Assembly: GCF_000835495.1 (NCBI RefSeq)
Contig: NW_015622544.1
Span: forward strand, 3,500,855-3,564,854
Length of the DNA: 64,000 nt
Direction: 5' to 3'
Source: Cladophialophora immunda
Lineage: Eukaryota; Ascomycota; Eurotiomycetes; Chaetothyriales; Herpotrichiellaceae
Shown: positions 1-10,209 of the stretch, piece after piece
How positions within the stretch are numbered: position 1 is the first letter of the stretch
Layout of the letters: each line of letters starts with the position of its first letter
Notes under the pieces: generated by a model
What the model was told of the DNA's origin: nothing
Database searches by the model: none
What the model saw: only the letters and a program-made list of their open reading frames with translations
Translations under genes and position numbers: made by a program

Positions 1-50
1 CATTTCAGGAGCCACAATCCGCCGACTGGAGGGATCACTCCCTTGGTGAA

Positions 51-1190
51 ATGATGGGCTCGTCCGGCCGACACTTTCCCAATGACCAACCGCCATCCCT
101 CCGCGCCGACGCCCACGTCGAACTCCTGGCCTCCCTGACGCGCATCAACACCTACAACCCTCCCGTCCAGACCTGTTCGACCGGGTGGACATTCCACGGC
201 CTCTACTCCGGTCCTACGTCGGTGGCTTACCTGTTCTTTCGCCTCTCCCGGCTATACCCCGACCTCAGCTTCAAAGGCCAGTCACTGCTGGACTGGGCAC
301 AGGCCTACCTGGACCTGGGCCAGTCGCGGCGCCGCGAGACCGTGGACGCCGACCATTGTGGGATCGCAAACGAGGCGCTCGCCCAGCTCGCCGTCCGGGC
401 AGCGATGGAACAGGACCCGAGTCTCGTCCAGGAACTCTGTGCCTACGAACCCGTCGTCAACGGCGCGGGCACCGGATCGGACGAGTGGCTGTACGGCCGG
501 TCGGGCTATCTTTACCACCTGCGCCTGGCGCAGTCGGGCTTCGAGACCGGCTCCCGCGCGAGGGAACTGGTCGAGGCCACCGTCCGGAAGACGGTCCAGC
601 GCGTCCTGGCCTCGAAGCAGCCGTGGACGTGGCACGGCAAGGCGTATCTGGGCGCCGCGCACGGCACGTTCGGCATCCTGTGCCAACTCGTCCTGTCCTC
701 CCCCTATTGCGCCCCGACCGTGGAAGGCCTTCTGTCCTCGCTTCTCGACACGCAACTCCCCAGCGGCAACTTCCCGTCTTCCCTCCCTCCAGGGTCCGAT
801 AAACTGGTACAGTTCTGCCACGGCGGGCCTGGTGCCATATTGGCGCTGAGGTCTCTGCGTCCACATTTCCCAAACCTGCAGGGCAAGATCGACTCCGCGA
901 TCAAAGCTGCGCAGAGGGACACTTGGGAGAGGGGGCTGCTCACCAAACAGCCTTGCTTGTGTCACGGCGTCGCTGGCAATGCCTTGGCCCTGGACGACGA
1001 CGCCGAGTTCCAGCATTTCCTGGCGTGCATGTCCTCCGACGCCCTCGAGCGCATCGGGTGGTTGAAGGAGGCAGGGCGGGACGACCAGTTCGTCGCGCTG
1101 TACACAGGGGAAGCAGGGAGAGCGTGGGCTTGGGCCGTTGCGGACAAGGAATTGCATGAGAAGACTTGCATTGGCTTCAACGACCTATGA
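51..1190 (+). CDS. LanC-like (lanthionine synthetase C-like) protein
   Basis: A 379-residue LanC-like protein. The fold is an alpha/alpha toroid whose zinc site is built from a Cys in a CHG-GPG motif and a Cys-His pair in a later CHG-xAG motif. All landmarks are visible: AHGTFGI near residue 207, FCHGGPGA near 257 and LCHGVAGNA near 305. Known eukaryotic LanC-like proteins act on dehydroamino acids by adding glutathione; whether this one does is inference. No lantibiotic precursor or dehydratase lies nearby, so bacteriocin synthesis is not implied. The frame stays open upstream to base 1, and a plausible acceptor (TTTCAG) ends at base 8, so an earlier exon outside the window is possible and the ATG at 51 may be internal. 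The family call is firm; the start is uncertain. Confidence 0.85.
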   Translation: MMGSSGRHFPNDQPPSLRADAHVELLASLTRINTYNPPVQTCSTGWTFHGLYSGPTSVAYLFFRLSRLYPDLSFKGQSLLDWAQAYLDLGQSRRRETVDADHCGIANEALAQLAVRAAMEQDPSLVQELCAYEPVVNGAGTGSDEWLYGRSGYLYHLRLAQSGFETGSRARELVEATVRKTVQRVLASKQPWTWHGKAYLGAAHGTFGILCQLVLSSPYCAPTVEGLLSSLLDTQLPSGNFPSSLPPGSDKLVQFCHGGPGAILALRSLRPHFPNLQGKIDSAIKAAQRDTWERGLLTKQPCLCHGVAGNALALDDDAEFQHFLACMSSDALERIGWLKEAGRDDQFVALYTGEAGRAWAWAVADKELHEKTCIGFNDL

Positions 1191-1296
1191 CTCTAGTGAC
1201 ACCAGGCGCAACGGTGTGGGAACTAGATAGCGCTTGGGGGGTGAACTGCTCCTGGTCCTGAACTACCTCTCCAGGATCACAACGGCGCCCCAATAT

Positions 1297-1940
1297 TCAG
1301 GAATTTGACACCTCAGCATCCCCATACGGCATATCCACCACCTTCCCATCCTTGATGTACACCTCCTCCCAGCCGATGGTCCACTCCATCGAACTCCAGT
1401 CAAACAACTTCTCCTCGTCCGGCGCGATCACCTCGGCGTAGTACGGGTCCTCGCGCGCCTTCTGGAAGCACGACACGTCGGGCATGAGGAACTCGCCGAC
1501 GGCGTCAAAGTCGAGTTTCTTGGCGCCCTTCAGGGCCGGAAACCCTGCGAGGGCAGACGGGAGGAGCCGTGAAGGGGTATGGTACTGCTCGGGGTGGGGG
1601 GAGTGAGCTGGACAGCTTCGAAGTGGCTCTGACAACATCCTCATACGAAAGGAGGGGGTCTGGAACCCATTGATGTATGGAGATTCCTTTGCCAACGAGC
1701 CCGATCCCGTCCCCTTACGGGAAAGAGACGGAGGTAATACACCGAGCCACCTCGCAGGTCTGATGAATAACCGAGAACTAAACTGACCTGGGTGTACTTG
1801 ACAATGCCATATTTCACCAGCCACTCGGTCGCCAGGGCCTGGTGCGTCACGGACCAGTACTGCTGGAACTCGTCTTCTGAGAGGCCGCTCTTGCGCTTGG
1901 CGAAGAGCGAGAGCTTGACCATGCGTTGTTTGGTGGCCAT
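1297..1940 (-). CDS. EthD-domain protein, two exons
   Basis: Small dimeric alpha/beta-barrel protein of the EthD family, found in fungal polyketide clusters and in general catabolism. Exons are read as 1940-1788 and 1584-1297, with an intron at 1787-1585 (GTCAGT donor, CAG acceptor). The splice joins KYTQ to YHTPSR, which restores the family pattern, and gives a 146-residue protein. Exon 1 carries the family signature DEFQQYWSVTH, and exon 2 contains LDFDAVGEF and an acidic YYAEVIAPDEEKLFD stretch. The 203-nt intron is long for this locus. It is divergent from MED9, with 536 bp between start codons. No polyketide synthase is nearby, so a role in secondary metabolism is not supported. Exact substrate unknown. 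Confidence 0.8.
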
Positions 1941-2476
1941 TGGTTTGGCAGTGTCGTCACTTTCAGCAAACCGATACGGATAGGATGAAAAAGGTGCCAG
2001 GAGATGATGGCGAAAAGGTTCACTGCTGAGCGAAGTCTACAACAAAGGGATAATCGCGGGAGGCAGCACCTTCTACTACTCAATGGTATATATTGTAGTA
2101 AAAGGCCCAAGGAGGAACGCATGTACAGGCGTAGAAACAGGGTCTACAGATCCTCCCACCGCAGCCTCGTCGATCTCCCCCGCACTGTGAGTCGCAAGGC
2201 TGCGCTAGCACACGCCTCGGGGCAGGATTGTCCGAGCTCCTCTGTCTCTCTCTCTTTTTCTCTCCAATCCGTTCTCCATTTGAACTTGCAAGAGTCGTTG
2301 GCGATTGGAATTCTACCTCTCAGACCGTGGTCTCCTGGCCCTTCTCTTTTCTTTTCCTCTTTGTTGATACACGGCGGGGCCCCGGCGTCGCGTTTCTGAA
2401 GAGACGGAAACAATAATCACGAACAGACGCGAAGAGAAGACAAGACACGGGGGGACGGGGGTTCAAGGAGCCAAAA
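1941..2476. promoter_or_regulatory. Divergent intergenic region between EthD gene and MED9
   Basis: Shared upstream region of two divergent genes. It contains a pyrimidine-rich tract around 2238-2266 (CT repeats) and another at 2340-2364, typical of fungal promoters upstream of a + strand start. No further gene is supported; short frames here on both strands lack recognisable composition. Confidence 0.45.
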
Positions 2477-3154
2477 ATGCCTTCCACATCGAACAACACG
2501 TCGCCCGCCACGCCCGCGACCGCCCATCCCGACGTCCCGCCTTTCCCTTCACCTGCGACGTTCTCGATCCTGCCTGACATCTGGCTCCTCCTCGCGCGAC
2601 TGAACATCCTGCACCAGCAACTCCCACCGCAGACACCGGCCCAGACGAACGGCCACCACCAACAACCACCCTCGTCAGCATCGTCACAGCAGCAGCAGGG
2701 ACATCCCCCGTCGCAGACCCTGCCGTCCACCACAGCCTCGCAGCAGAGCCAGACCCTGCCTCCTCCACCGCCTCCACCCGCAGGCAATGCGTCAGCGCCA
2801 GCGCCAGCGCCAGCGCCAGCACCCGCATTCCCCGGCGCGCCGCTGCTCGACCTCAAAGACCTGCCCGCGCAGATCTACCCGCTGAAGCAGCGGCTGGCCA
2901 AGGCCCGCGCGGCGGTGACGGCGCTCCCGGACGTGGACCGCACGGTGGCCGAGCAGGAGGCCGAGATCCGCAGGCTGGAGCGCGTGGTGAGCGGGCTGAA
3001 GGGCCGGCTGAGCCTCTTGGGCGAGATCGCCGCCAAGGTTGGGGGGGAGGATGTGCGGGACGTCGAGATGAAGGATGAGGATAAGGAAGAGAATGTGGGT
3101 GAGGGTGAGGTTCAGCAGCTGGAGGAGGAGAAGAAGGGGGAGGAGGAGGGATGA
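2477..3154 (+). CDS. MED9: Mediator complex subunit 9
   Basis: Subunit of the middle module of the Mediator co-activator, which links transcription factors to RNA polymerase II in the nucleus. The 225-residue frame is uninterrupted. The N-terminal segment (FSILPDIWLLLARLN, about residues 30-44) and the C-terminal coiled coil (DLKDLPAQIYPLKQRLAKAR, then ALPDVDRTVAEQEAEIRRLE, about residues 117-165) match the fungal Med9 pattern. Between them lies a low-complexity linker rich in Gln, Pro and Ser, including an Ala-Pro repeat encoded by GCCAGC units near 2795-2820. The C-terminus is strongly acidic (Glu/Asp). The start is chosen at the first ATG after a stop-rich leader. It is convergent with the serine hydroxymethyltransferase gene. 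Confidence 0.85.
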   Translation: MPSTSNNTSPATPATAHPDVPPFPSPATFSILPDIWLLLARLNILHQQLPPQTPAQTNGHHQQPPSSASSQQQQGHPPSQTLPSTTASQQSQTLPPPPPPPAGNASAPAPAPAPAPAFPGAPLLDLKDLPAQIYPLKQRLAKARAAVTALPDVDRTVAEQEAEIRRLERVVSGLKGRLSLLGEIAAKVGGEDVRDVEMKDEDKEENVGEGEVQQLEEEKKGEEEG

Positions 3155-3787
3155 GGGACGAGCGACGACGAGATCGCGGGAAGGGAGTTCGTTTTGTGCA
3201 ATGGGCATACTCTACGATGACAACTTACAGCCACGCTCCTCCCTCTGTCTTTGCCTGCCTATCAGCCACCTGCAAAAAGGTTTGCATAGGGTGCAACGAA
3301 GCCCCGCCGAAGGTAGATCCACTGCCGAGAGACTCGGACGAGGGAGTCCTTGCGCGCGCAGGGTGACCTGTCTACACGGCCACGGGACGCGCATGAAGGG
3401 AGAGGGCGAGAGCGGCAACAACACACGCTGGCAAAGGTGAACAGGCAAAGAAAGAAGCGACAAGGGCAAAAGACCTTTTGCCATATGCGTTGTCGAAAGA
3501 TATGAGCTCGTGGTATCGATCGGGCGGCCGACTTTTCACGACCATGGTTGACAGCAACCTTTGAAGAGGCACTAGGTATCGTTGAAGATACACACTCTGG
3601 GCCTTTTCCTTTTGGGCATCCACCCTCCCATTTTCCTCTCCTCGCCAGCCAACAAATCCCCACAGTCGTTGAAATCTGAGAGTTCCCATTACAACCCGAC
3701 ACACCGCCAAAACGCCAAATGCACATCACATCATAACAACTTCGTTTTTTCTTCCAGAGAGGTCGGGAACACTGTGCTCCCCCCAAT
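3155..3787. other. Convergent intergenic region (MED9 / SHMT 3' ends)
   Basis: 633 bp holding the 3' untranslated ends of two convergent genes. Open frames here on both strands have no recognisable domain and overlap each other; nothing further is supported. Confidence 0.5.
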
Positions 3788-5570
3788 TTACACCGGCAAA
3801 GGGAAACTCGAAGCCCATTCGGCAACCTCGGCCCTCAACTTCTTGATCTCGTCCACGGTCTCGCTGCTCACCTTCTCCTTGAAATCTTTCAGCTTGTTGG
3901 CCTCCTTGGGCAGCTCCGCCTGGACCTTCTTGCACAGCTTGATGCTCGTGTCAATGTACCGGGCCACCTTTTTGAAGTCCTCCTCGCCGAACCCGCGCGA
4001 GGTCATGGCCGGCGTGCCAATGCGGATGCCGCACGGGGTCAGCGCCGACTTGTCGCCGGGGATGCTGTTCTTGTTGCACGCAATGTTGATCTGCTCCAAC
4101 ACAGCCTCGACCCTCGCGCCGTCGAGAGACTGGGGTCGAAGATCCAGCAGCACCATGTGTGAGTCGGTCCCGTCTGAGACAAGCTTGTAGCCCAACTCCT
4201 TGAACTCAACTTCCAGCGCCTTGGCATTCTTGAGCACCTGCTCCTGGTACGCACGGAACTCGGGAGTCGCCGCTTGCTTCAGGGCGACTGCCAGCGCGGT
4301 GATGGTGTGGTTGTGCGGGCCGCCCTGGTGGCCCGGGAAGACGGAGAAGTTGATGGGGCCTTCGAGATCGTAGAGGATTTGTTTGCCCGTCTTGGGGTCG
4401 GTGCTGCGAATGCCCTTCCGGTAGAAGATCATTGCGCCTCGGGGACCACGCAGGGATTTGTGGGTGGTCGTGGTGACCACGTCGGCGTATTCGAACGGGC
4501 TGGGGATGACGCCCGCGGCAATCAATCCCGAGATGTGTGCCATGTCCACGATCAGGTACGCACCGCATTTGTCTGCGATTTGTCTCATGCGGGCGTAGTC
4601 AATCAGGCGGCAGTATGCGGAGGTCCCTGCAACGATGCACTTGGGGCGGTACATGAGAGCATTCTCTTCGAGGCGATCATAGTCGATGATACCGGTCTCG
4701 AGGTTGACTCGGTAGGGGAAGGTCTCAAAGTAGGTCGAGACTGCGGATATCCTGGGTTTCCTGTCAACACAATGACCCTTCCTCAAACGACACATGTTTG
4801 TTGGGGTTGATGGGGTTTGTTTTCCAGATGTGGTTGTGCTTACTTTCGCTGCGCCGTCTGATATCCATGACTCAAGTGTCCACCATGTGGCAGATCCAAG
4901 CCCATCAACCGATCATGCGGCCTCATCAGCGCCTGGTACACCTGTAAGTTCGCCGGGCTCCCGCTCAGGCACTGCACGTTGACCCCCCACTTCTCCGGGT
5001 CCAGGTGGAAGGCCTTCAAGGCCCGGCTCTGGCACGTGAGCTCGATGGCGTCAATGAACTGGTTGCCCCCGTAGTAGCGCGCGCCCGGGTAGCCCTCACT
5101 GTACTTGTTGGACATGGGGGAGCCGAGGGCGTCGAAGACGGCGCGCGAGGTGACGTTCTCGGAGGCGATGAGGATGATGGACTCGCGTTGACGCTTGATT
5201 TCTTTTTTCTACACCCCAGACAGCATCCGCGTGAGCATACCAAGCATGTATTTGTGTATTTGTTCATGTGGGTATATATGTGCATTTTGTGTGGAGGTCT
5301 TCATTGGCGTGAGGACGGACTGAGGAGACGACGACGTACCATGATCTCTGCGATCTCCGGGTCGGACTCGACGAGGGGCTTCTCGAGCATCTACACGGCG
5401 CCAGAAAAGAGCCACCGGTCAGTAAAAGGTCAAATATACCCAGGTACTCTTCACCAACGGGGTAAGGGGTGGGTGGCATGACACGAGGGGCCTTTTTCAT
5501 CTCTCTCTTTCAAACTTACCTCTCGATGAGTCTGAGAGAGGGCATAGCTGCCCGTAACTGCGGAACCCAT
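3788..5570 (-). CDS. SHM2: Serine hydroxymethyltransferase, cytosolic type, four exons
   Basis: PLP enzyme that interconverts serine plus tetrahydrofolate and glycine plus 5,10-methylene-THF, feeding one-carbon metabolism. Exons read as 5570-5520, 5390-5340, 5208-4844 and 4751-3788, introns 129, 131 and 92 nt, giving 476 residues, the usual cytosolic length. Exon 1 encodes [17 protein letters not shown] and exon 2 [17 protein letters not shown]; exon 3 opens with [11 protein letters not shown] and carries IASENVTS and the [12 protein letters not shown] motif. Exon 4 holds the PLP lysine in [13 protein letters not shown]. The splice [17 protein letters not shown] restores the family sequence. 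No mitochondrial presequence is seen. Two exons of exactly 17 codons at the 5' end are notable. It is in tandem with RPA34 upstream, on the same strand. Confidence 0.93.
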
Positions 5571-5990
5571 GACTGTCTGAGGAGATGGTTGTCAAGGATT
5601 GTGTGTGTGAAGACGGAGATGTTCAGAGGCGGTGTCTGTCTAGGCGGAGTGAATACGAGAGTACGCAGAAAAGAAAGAAGCCGGAGGGAAAATATGGAGG
5701 GACGCGGGAAGAGCTGGCGTTTTTCTTTTCTGCGTGCGAAAAGTTCCCCGCGAAAAGTGTATCCACGCCGCATTTTGGGAAAAAAGTTGCAAGGGGGGGT
5801 TGCTTGGTGCTTGGGCCAGGCCTGCAGGGTCTGGGATTACGGTGGAGCATAGCATCACAATACCGCGTTGAGAATAGTCACCTACTGTGCTATTATACGG
5901 AGATACAAGATCGCTTGCCCATCCAACACCCATCAGCACCAGCCAAGGGAAATCTATCAGCCGGCCCATCTTTGCTCACCCCCTTCCTTC
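5571..5990. other. Intergenic region upstream of SHMT and downstream of RPA34
   Basis: 420 bp between two minus-strand genes, holding the SHMT promoter and the RPA34 3' end. No further gene is supported. Confidence 0.4.
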
Positions 5991-7160
5991 CTACAACACC
6001 TGCTCATCTACCAGCCTCCGCTTCTTTTTCTTCTTCTTCTCGCTCGAGGCTGGCGTGTCTGCACCCCGCAGCTTCTTCTCCGGACTCTTTTCGTTGCCTC
6101 GTTCTCCATTGGTCTGTTTCGGTCGTGCTTTTCTAGACTGTGCTGGGGAGGAAGACGTCTGGTCGTCGACGTCGGGTGGAATGCGCAATGTATCACGCAT
6201 CTCCACATCTTCTTCTTGGCTCCTCGGTGACGGAGAGACGCCATAGGGCACGTAGCGCATCTTGAGTCCTTCGGGCTGTTTTCGGATTTGCTTGGGGGCG
6301 CCGGTCTGCGTCGCTGTGAAGACCACCGGTGTAGCCGCCTTTGGCTGAGATTTGGACTTGGTCGTGTCGAGCTCCCGCATGTGGAAGCTCCTTTCAATCT
6401 TCGCGGAGCATTGTTGGTACTTCCCGTCGGAGCCGCGAGGCAGGAGGATGACCTCGTCCTTGGACGGCAGAGGGTTCATGCCGTAGTCGACGCCATTCCG
6501 ACTCAGGATCGGTTGTCCCCTCAGCACCGCCTCGATGTCGAGCTCTTTGATGGAGTCGATGGAGACGGAACTGGGTACAGAAATGTGCCAGATTTGTTTA
6601 TTGGACAAATCGTCGAAGAGATCCATGTCGGACGCATAGTCCGATGCCGACCACGTGAGCGGTTCGTAGCCTTTGGGCGGTCTGAAGGGTTTGGGAGGGA
6701 TGCTGACTTGGTCTCTTGTGGTAGTCTTAACCCTCTTGCTTGACGGGGTCTCTGGACTTCTTGGGGATGGTCTCTTTCGGCTAGATGAAGAATTCGAACT
6801 CAATGCTGACTCCCTGTCGGAATCATCTGCCTCCTCCTCATCCTCGTCTTCTACCTCGCTACTAGGCTTCTGACTTCCCTCTTGTTCTTCGTCCTTATCT
6901 TCGTCGGTGTCGTTATCTGATGCTGTTGTAGGAGTTGTCCCATCCGAAGACGGCAGATTCCGACTGGTCTTCCGCGACGTAGTCTTGATCCCATTCGGGG
7001 TCTTCAGTTGAGATGATTTCGACTTTTGGTTTGGAATTTCCTGCTCAGAGGAAGGTTCGCTCTCGTCCTCGTCACTTGAATCATAGATTCGTTCGTTACT
7101 CAGTACGCTCTTCCGCGCTGCCTCGACTGCCATTCCCATGGGTGTAGGCTTTGTGGACAA
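5991..7160 (-). CDS. RPA34: RNA polymerase I subunit RPA34 (A34.5-like)
   Basis: A 389-residue protein matching the fungal RPA34/A34.5 family, the Pol I subunit that pairs with A49 to support rRNA gene transcription in the nucleolus. Residues 1-140 are disordered, acidic and Ser-rich (DSSDEDESEPSSEQE). The folded core begins at FRPPKGYEPLTW (about residue 158) and continues through SNKQIWHISVPSSV and GVDYGMNPLP, a TFIIF-beta-like dimerisation region. The tail ends in a lysine run (EKKKKKKRRL), typical of this subunit. Single exon. The head-to-head neighbour is GRC3, another ribosome-synthesis gene, across 207 bp, so the two may share a promoter (inference). Confidence 0.85.
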   Translation of the reverse strand: MSTKPTPMGMAVEAARKSVLSNERIYDSSDEDESEPSSEQEIPNQKSKSSQLKTPNGIKTTSRKTSRNLPSSDGTTPTTASDNDTDEDKDEEQEGSQKPSSEVEDEDEEEADDSDRESALSSNSSSSRKRPSPRSPETPSSKRVKTTTRDQVSIPPKPFRPPKGYEPLTWSASDYASDMDLFDDLSNKQIWHISVPSSVSIDSIKELDIEAVLRGQPILSRNGVDYGMNPLPSKDEVILLPRGSDGKYQQCSAKIERSFHMRELDTTKSKSQPKAATPVVFTATQTGAPKQIRKQPEGLKMRYVPYGVSPSPRSQEEDVEMRDTLRIPPDVDDQTSSSPAQSRKARPKQTNGERGNEKSPEKKLRGADTPASSEKKKKKKRRLVDEQVL

Positions 7161-7367
7161 GGATGCGCATATGCAAAATGTACGAGGTACATGGACACGA
7201 TAGAATGAACTGAAATAAAAAGTTGGAGAAAATTGTCAAGGTGGATCGGCAAATAGACTCTGTCGGGAGCAGCCGGAGCTAGAGCGCAAGCGGAAAGGCC
7301 TGTGAGAAGGATTTCCTGCAGGCACTTCTCTGTGCTGTGAATCTTCACTCTCTACAACAGTACATTC

Positions 7368-9331
7368 ATGCCAGCTAGTGCGTTAAGAGCCCCTGAAACA
7401 AGTCGCGATTGTGCTGACATGGGAACAGATGGTGGAAGACTCAGCGCAGTCGCACGGCGGCGGCTCCTGCGGGATGTGCAAGAGGCTGTGCCGAGTCGCA
7501 GTCAAGTGACTCCTGTACCAGTTCCAGAGTCCAGTCGGAGCGAGGCTGCGTCTAATGAGCAGGATGGAGACGATGGCAGCTTGTCGGAAGATGAGAAAAT
7601 ACAGACTCCGAACCAGTTTGCAACGCTGGCTGAAGCTTCTGCAGTCCATTTCAGCTCGACTCGAGAAATCGAGCAATTGACTGACAGGTCTGTCAAGATC
7701 AAACTCTCGCGAGGCCAGGTATGTTGGAAGGGAACATTTCGAAGTTGTGCTGACTCCCCCAGAAATGCGTCGTGTTGGGAACATACACGCTATGGGTGAA
7801 GCAAGGATCCGTCTCCCTCTACGGCGCGATTCTTACTGCCACGACGGCCATTCATCGCATCTATGCTCCCGCTACACATGCGCTTCCTTCGGTTGAAGCC
7901 GTGAGCTCGAGTGCTGAAGTTCAACTTGATTCTCTCAATGATGGCATCAGAGATCTTCCCTACGTCGGGCTCAAAGGGATGTGGGCTCCATTTGGCGTCA
8001 AGGCATCGGCGTCATCGTTCTATGTGCTGGGCCATTCTTTCGAACAAGACCCTAAAGCTCCAAGACGCCTGAAAGAGTTAAACTCCACTTGCTGGAAATC
8101 GCTATTGACAGAATTCTCCAGCCCTGTTGCGAATAAGTCACGGAGAGTCCTGATATGCGGGAAACGTTCATCAGGCCTTTCGACCTTGATTCAGTGTGTC
8201 TTCAACCGACTTCTCGCCAAACAATCCGCCAGACCTGACACTGCTCACCAGAAAGGAGTCATACTGTTGGACCTAGACACCAATATGCCAGAGTTTGCTC
8301 CTCCGGGGACGATGAGCCTAGTGCATATTGCGAACCCCGTGTTTGGCCCACCGTTCGCCAACATCCTGCCAGCCTACCGAGAAGGAGCCAGCCGGATATT
8401 GGCCAAACATTTTCTTGGTGACCTAGAAGCAAGAGATCTGGTCAGCTGGCACATTGATCGCATCTTTGATTTACTGGATGCTGAACAGAAATTTCATGGG
8501 GAATTCGAGGGTGCCCCAGTTCTCATTACATGTCCCAAGTGGCTGAATGGCATCGATAACGCCGTGGCGAGCAAGCTCTGGACGAAGATGTCTCCGTCCG
8601 ATATTGTTTGTCTTGACTCTAGTCCAGTGTCGCCGCATTTAGAGCCTTGGAAACCACTAGCAGAGATGGGCAATTGTCGTATACACCAGATTCCGGCTCA
8701 GGTGTTTGACAAGATATCTCCAGTGCGGGAGCACGACCTTCAAATGCAAGCATACTTCCACCTGAGAGACACGCCCATCAACCGCCCATACTGGGACGAC
8801 ACTCCCATCTTAGTGACACCATCTCACTCGATGGCCCTAAGCTATGGTGGTGATGCCGCAAACATATTGGCGATTATTCTGCTAGGTGGCCATGTTGCAC
8901 CCGAGGACACGTACGATGCGCTGGAAGGAAGTATTGTTGCCGTGGCGGCGATCAACGCCCACACAGCCACAAATGAGCCATGTGATCTCAGCGAGATCAA
9001 TGCAGGCAGTAATGACAGTCATCGAAGAAGCGGGATATATCGGACGGAGGAGGATCTGCCGCTTTGGCAAGGGCAAGGCGAAGTGGAAAGTTCCTTTCCG
9101 TTTCCGGCAGAGTGTTCTCGATGCTTGGGGCTCGCCATTGTGCAGGAGATCGACATCTCCAAAAGGACGATCACTCTTGTCGCTGCAGCCGAACTGCAGG
9201 TGCATGAGATCCAGGAACAAGATCATCATGTGGCGCTCGTGGTGCCAAAAGCAACGACAGACGGAAGATTCAAGACGGACTGGGCGCAGAGGGAAATGCA
9301 CATGAAGAAGAGCGACAGCCAAACAAACTAA
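7368..9331 (+). CDS. GRC3: GRC3/NOL9-type polynucleotide 5'-hydroxyl kinase, motifs degenerate, two exons
   Basis: Grc3 works with the nuclease Las1 to cleave and phosphorylate the ITS2 spacer of pre-rRNA. Exons read as 7368-7718 and 7763-9331 with a 44-nt intron (GTATGT, TGCTGAC branch, CCCAG), giving 639 residues. The splice KLSRGQ-KCVVLGTYTLW fits the family, as do IYAPATHALPS, EFAPPGTMSLVHI and FGPPFA. Three catalytic motifs look altered: the P-loop reads GKRSSGLST (residues 250-258) with Leu where Walker A has Lys; the expected DxDPGQxE reads DLDTNMPE (about 286-293); and the expected TPGW motif reads CPKWLNG. Family membership is clear, kinase activity doubtful. A second Met (MGTDGG) 17 residues in is an alternative start. 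Head-to-head with RPA34. Confidence 0.82.
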
Positions 9332-10209
9332 GTCGCAGCTTGGTGCGGTCAACTGAAGATGCCGTCATGCCGAGCAGACGGATACCGACAGCAGCACGAG
9401 TGGCCAGCAGCAGCAGAACGAATGCTCGTCCCAGTTGGGACTTTCTCCCGCATGAGTAGCGGCGCCAACGGTACATTAGACTGCAACAGGATGCAAGTGG
9501 GAGAAGCCGGCTGGGTTGGGCGAATGGGTGAGCGGATTATTACTCGCAGCCGGCATCGCCCCCAGTTGCCTCGATCGCAAAAGACTCTTGTCATCGAGCC
9601 CGGCCTGATTGGGTGCGGCCGAATCCCTAGAATCCATCGCAAGTGGCGGTCTGCGCCAGAAGGCCCTCCAAAAAGGCCAGACCATCATCACTGCCTCACT
9701 TGTCTACCCCCGTGACAAAGTGAATGGGACAGCTGTAACTGCAACTTGTTCAAGTTATATCTTCTCATTCTCTGTCAAGGGGCGCGGTTTGTGTTCCTCT
9801 TGCTCGCACCCTCAGACCGTCTTCGTCAGGATCGCAGATTTTCCCGCAACCATCACACCAATCTCCACACGTTCCGGACCCGCGGTGCCAGTTGACGGTT
9901 ACGTTGTTAGGCTTCTCTCCCTTCGATCGAGCACACGAGCTCTTGCCCTCCTTTTGATCGCCGCCGTCAACCCTCGCGGACCTTGTTGCGACTCAAACTT
10001 CACCTGCGCCGTTGGGTTGAAGTGATCCCTCTCTTAGACACTCGACAGTTGGCCTCGCACACAGGCACTCATGGCTGGCCCCGCCTCAGCCCGTTGCGTC
10101 CGCCTGGCAAACCGAAACATGTGCAACGTCCACCACCTCAGACTGTAGCAGAGTTTGCGGCTAGGAAAAGAGAAAAAGACACAAAGAAAAAGAAGGCGAG
10201 AGGGACATA
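9332..10209. other. Intergenic region and probable long LST7 leader
   Basis: 878 bp between GRC3 and LST7, same strand. It is pyrimidine-rich around 9760-9960, and short upstream reading frames precede the LST7 ATG. Frames of 70-138 codons here have no recognisable domain and are not called as genes. Confidence 0.4.

Noticed and set aside
51..1190. Lantibiotic biosynthesis locus
   Set aside because: Only a LanC-like protein is present; there is no precursor peptide, dehydratase or exporter, and eukaryotic LanC-like proteins have other roles.
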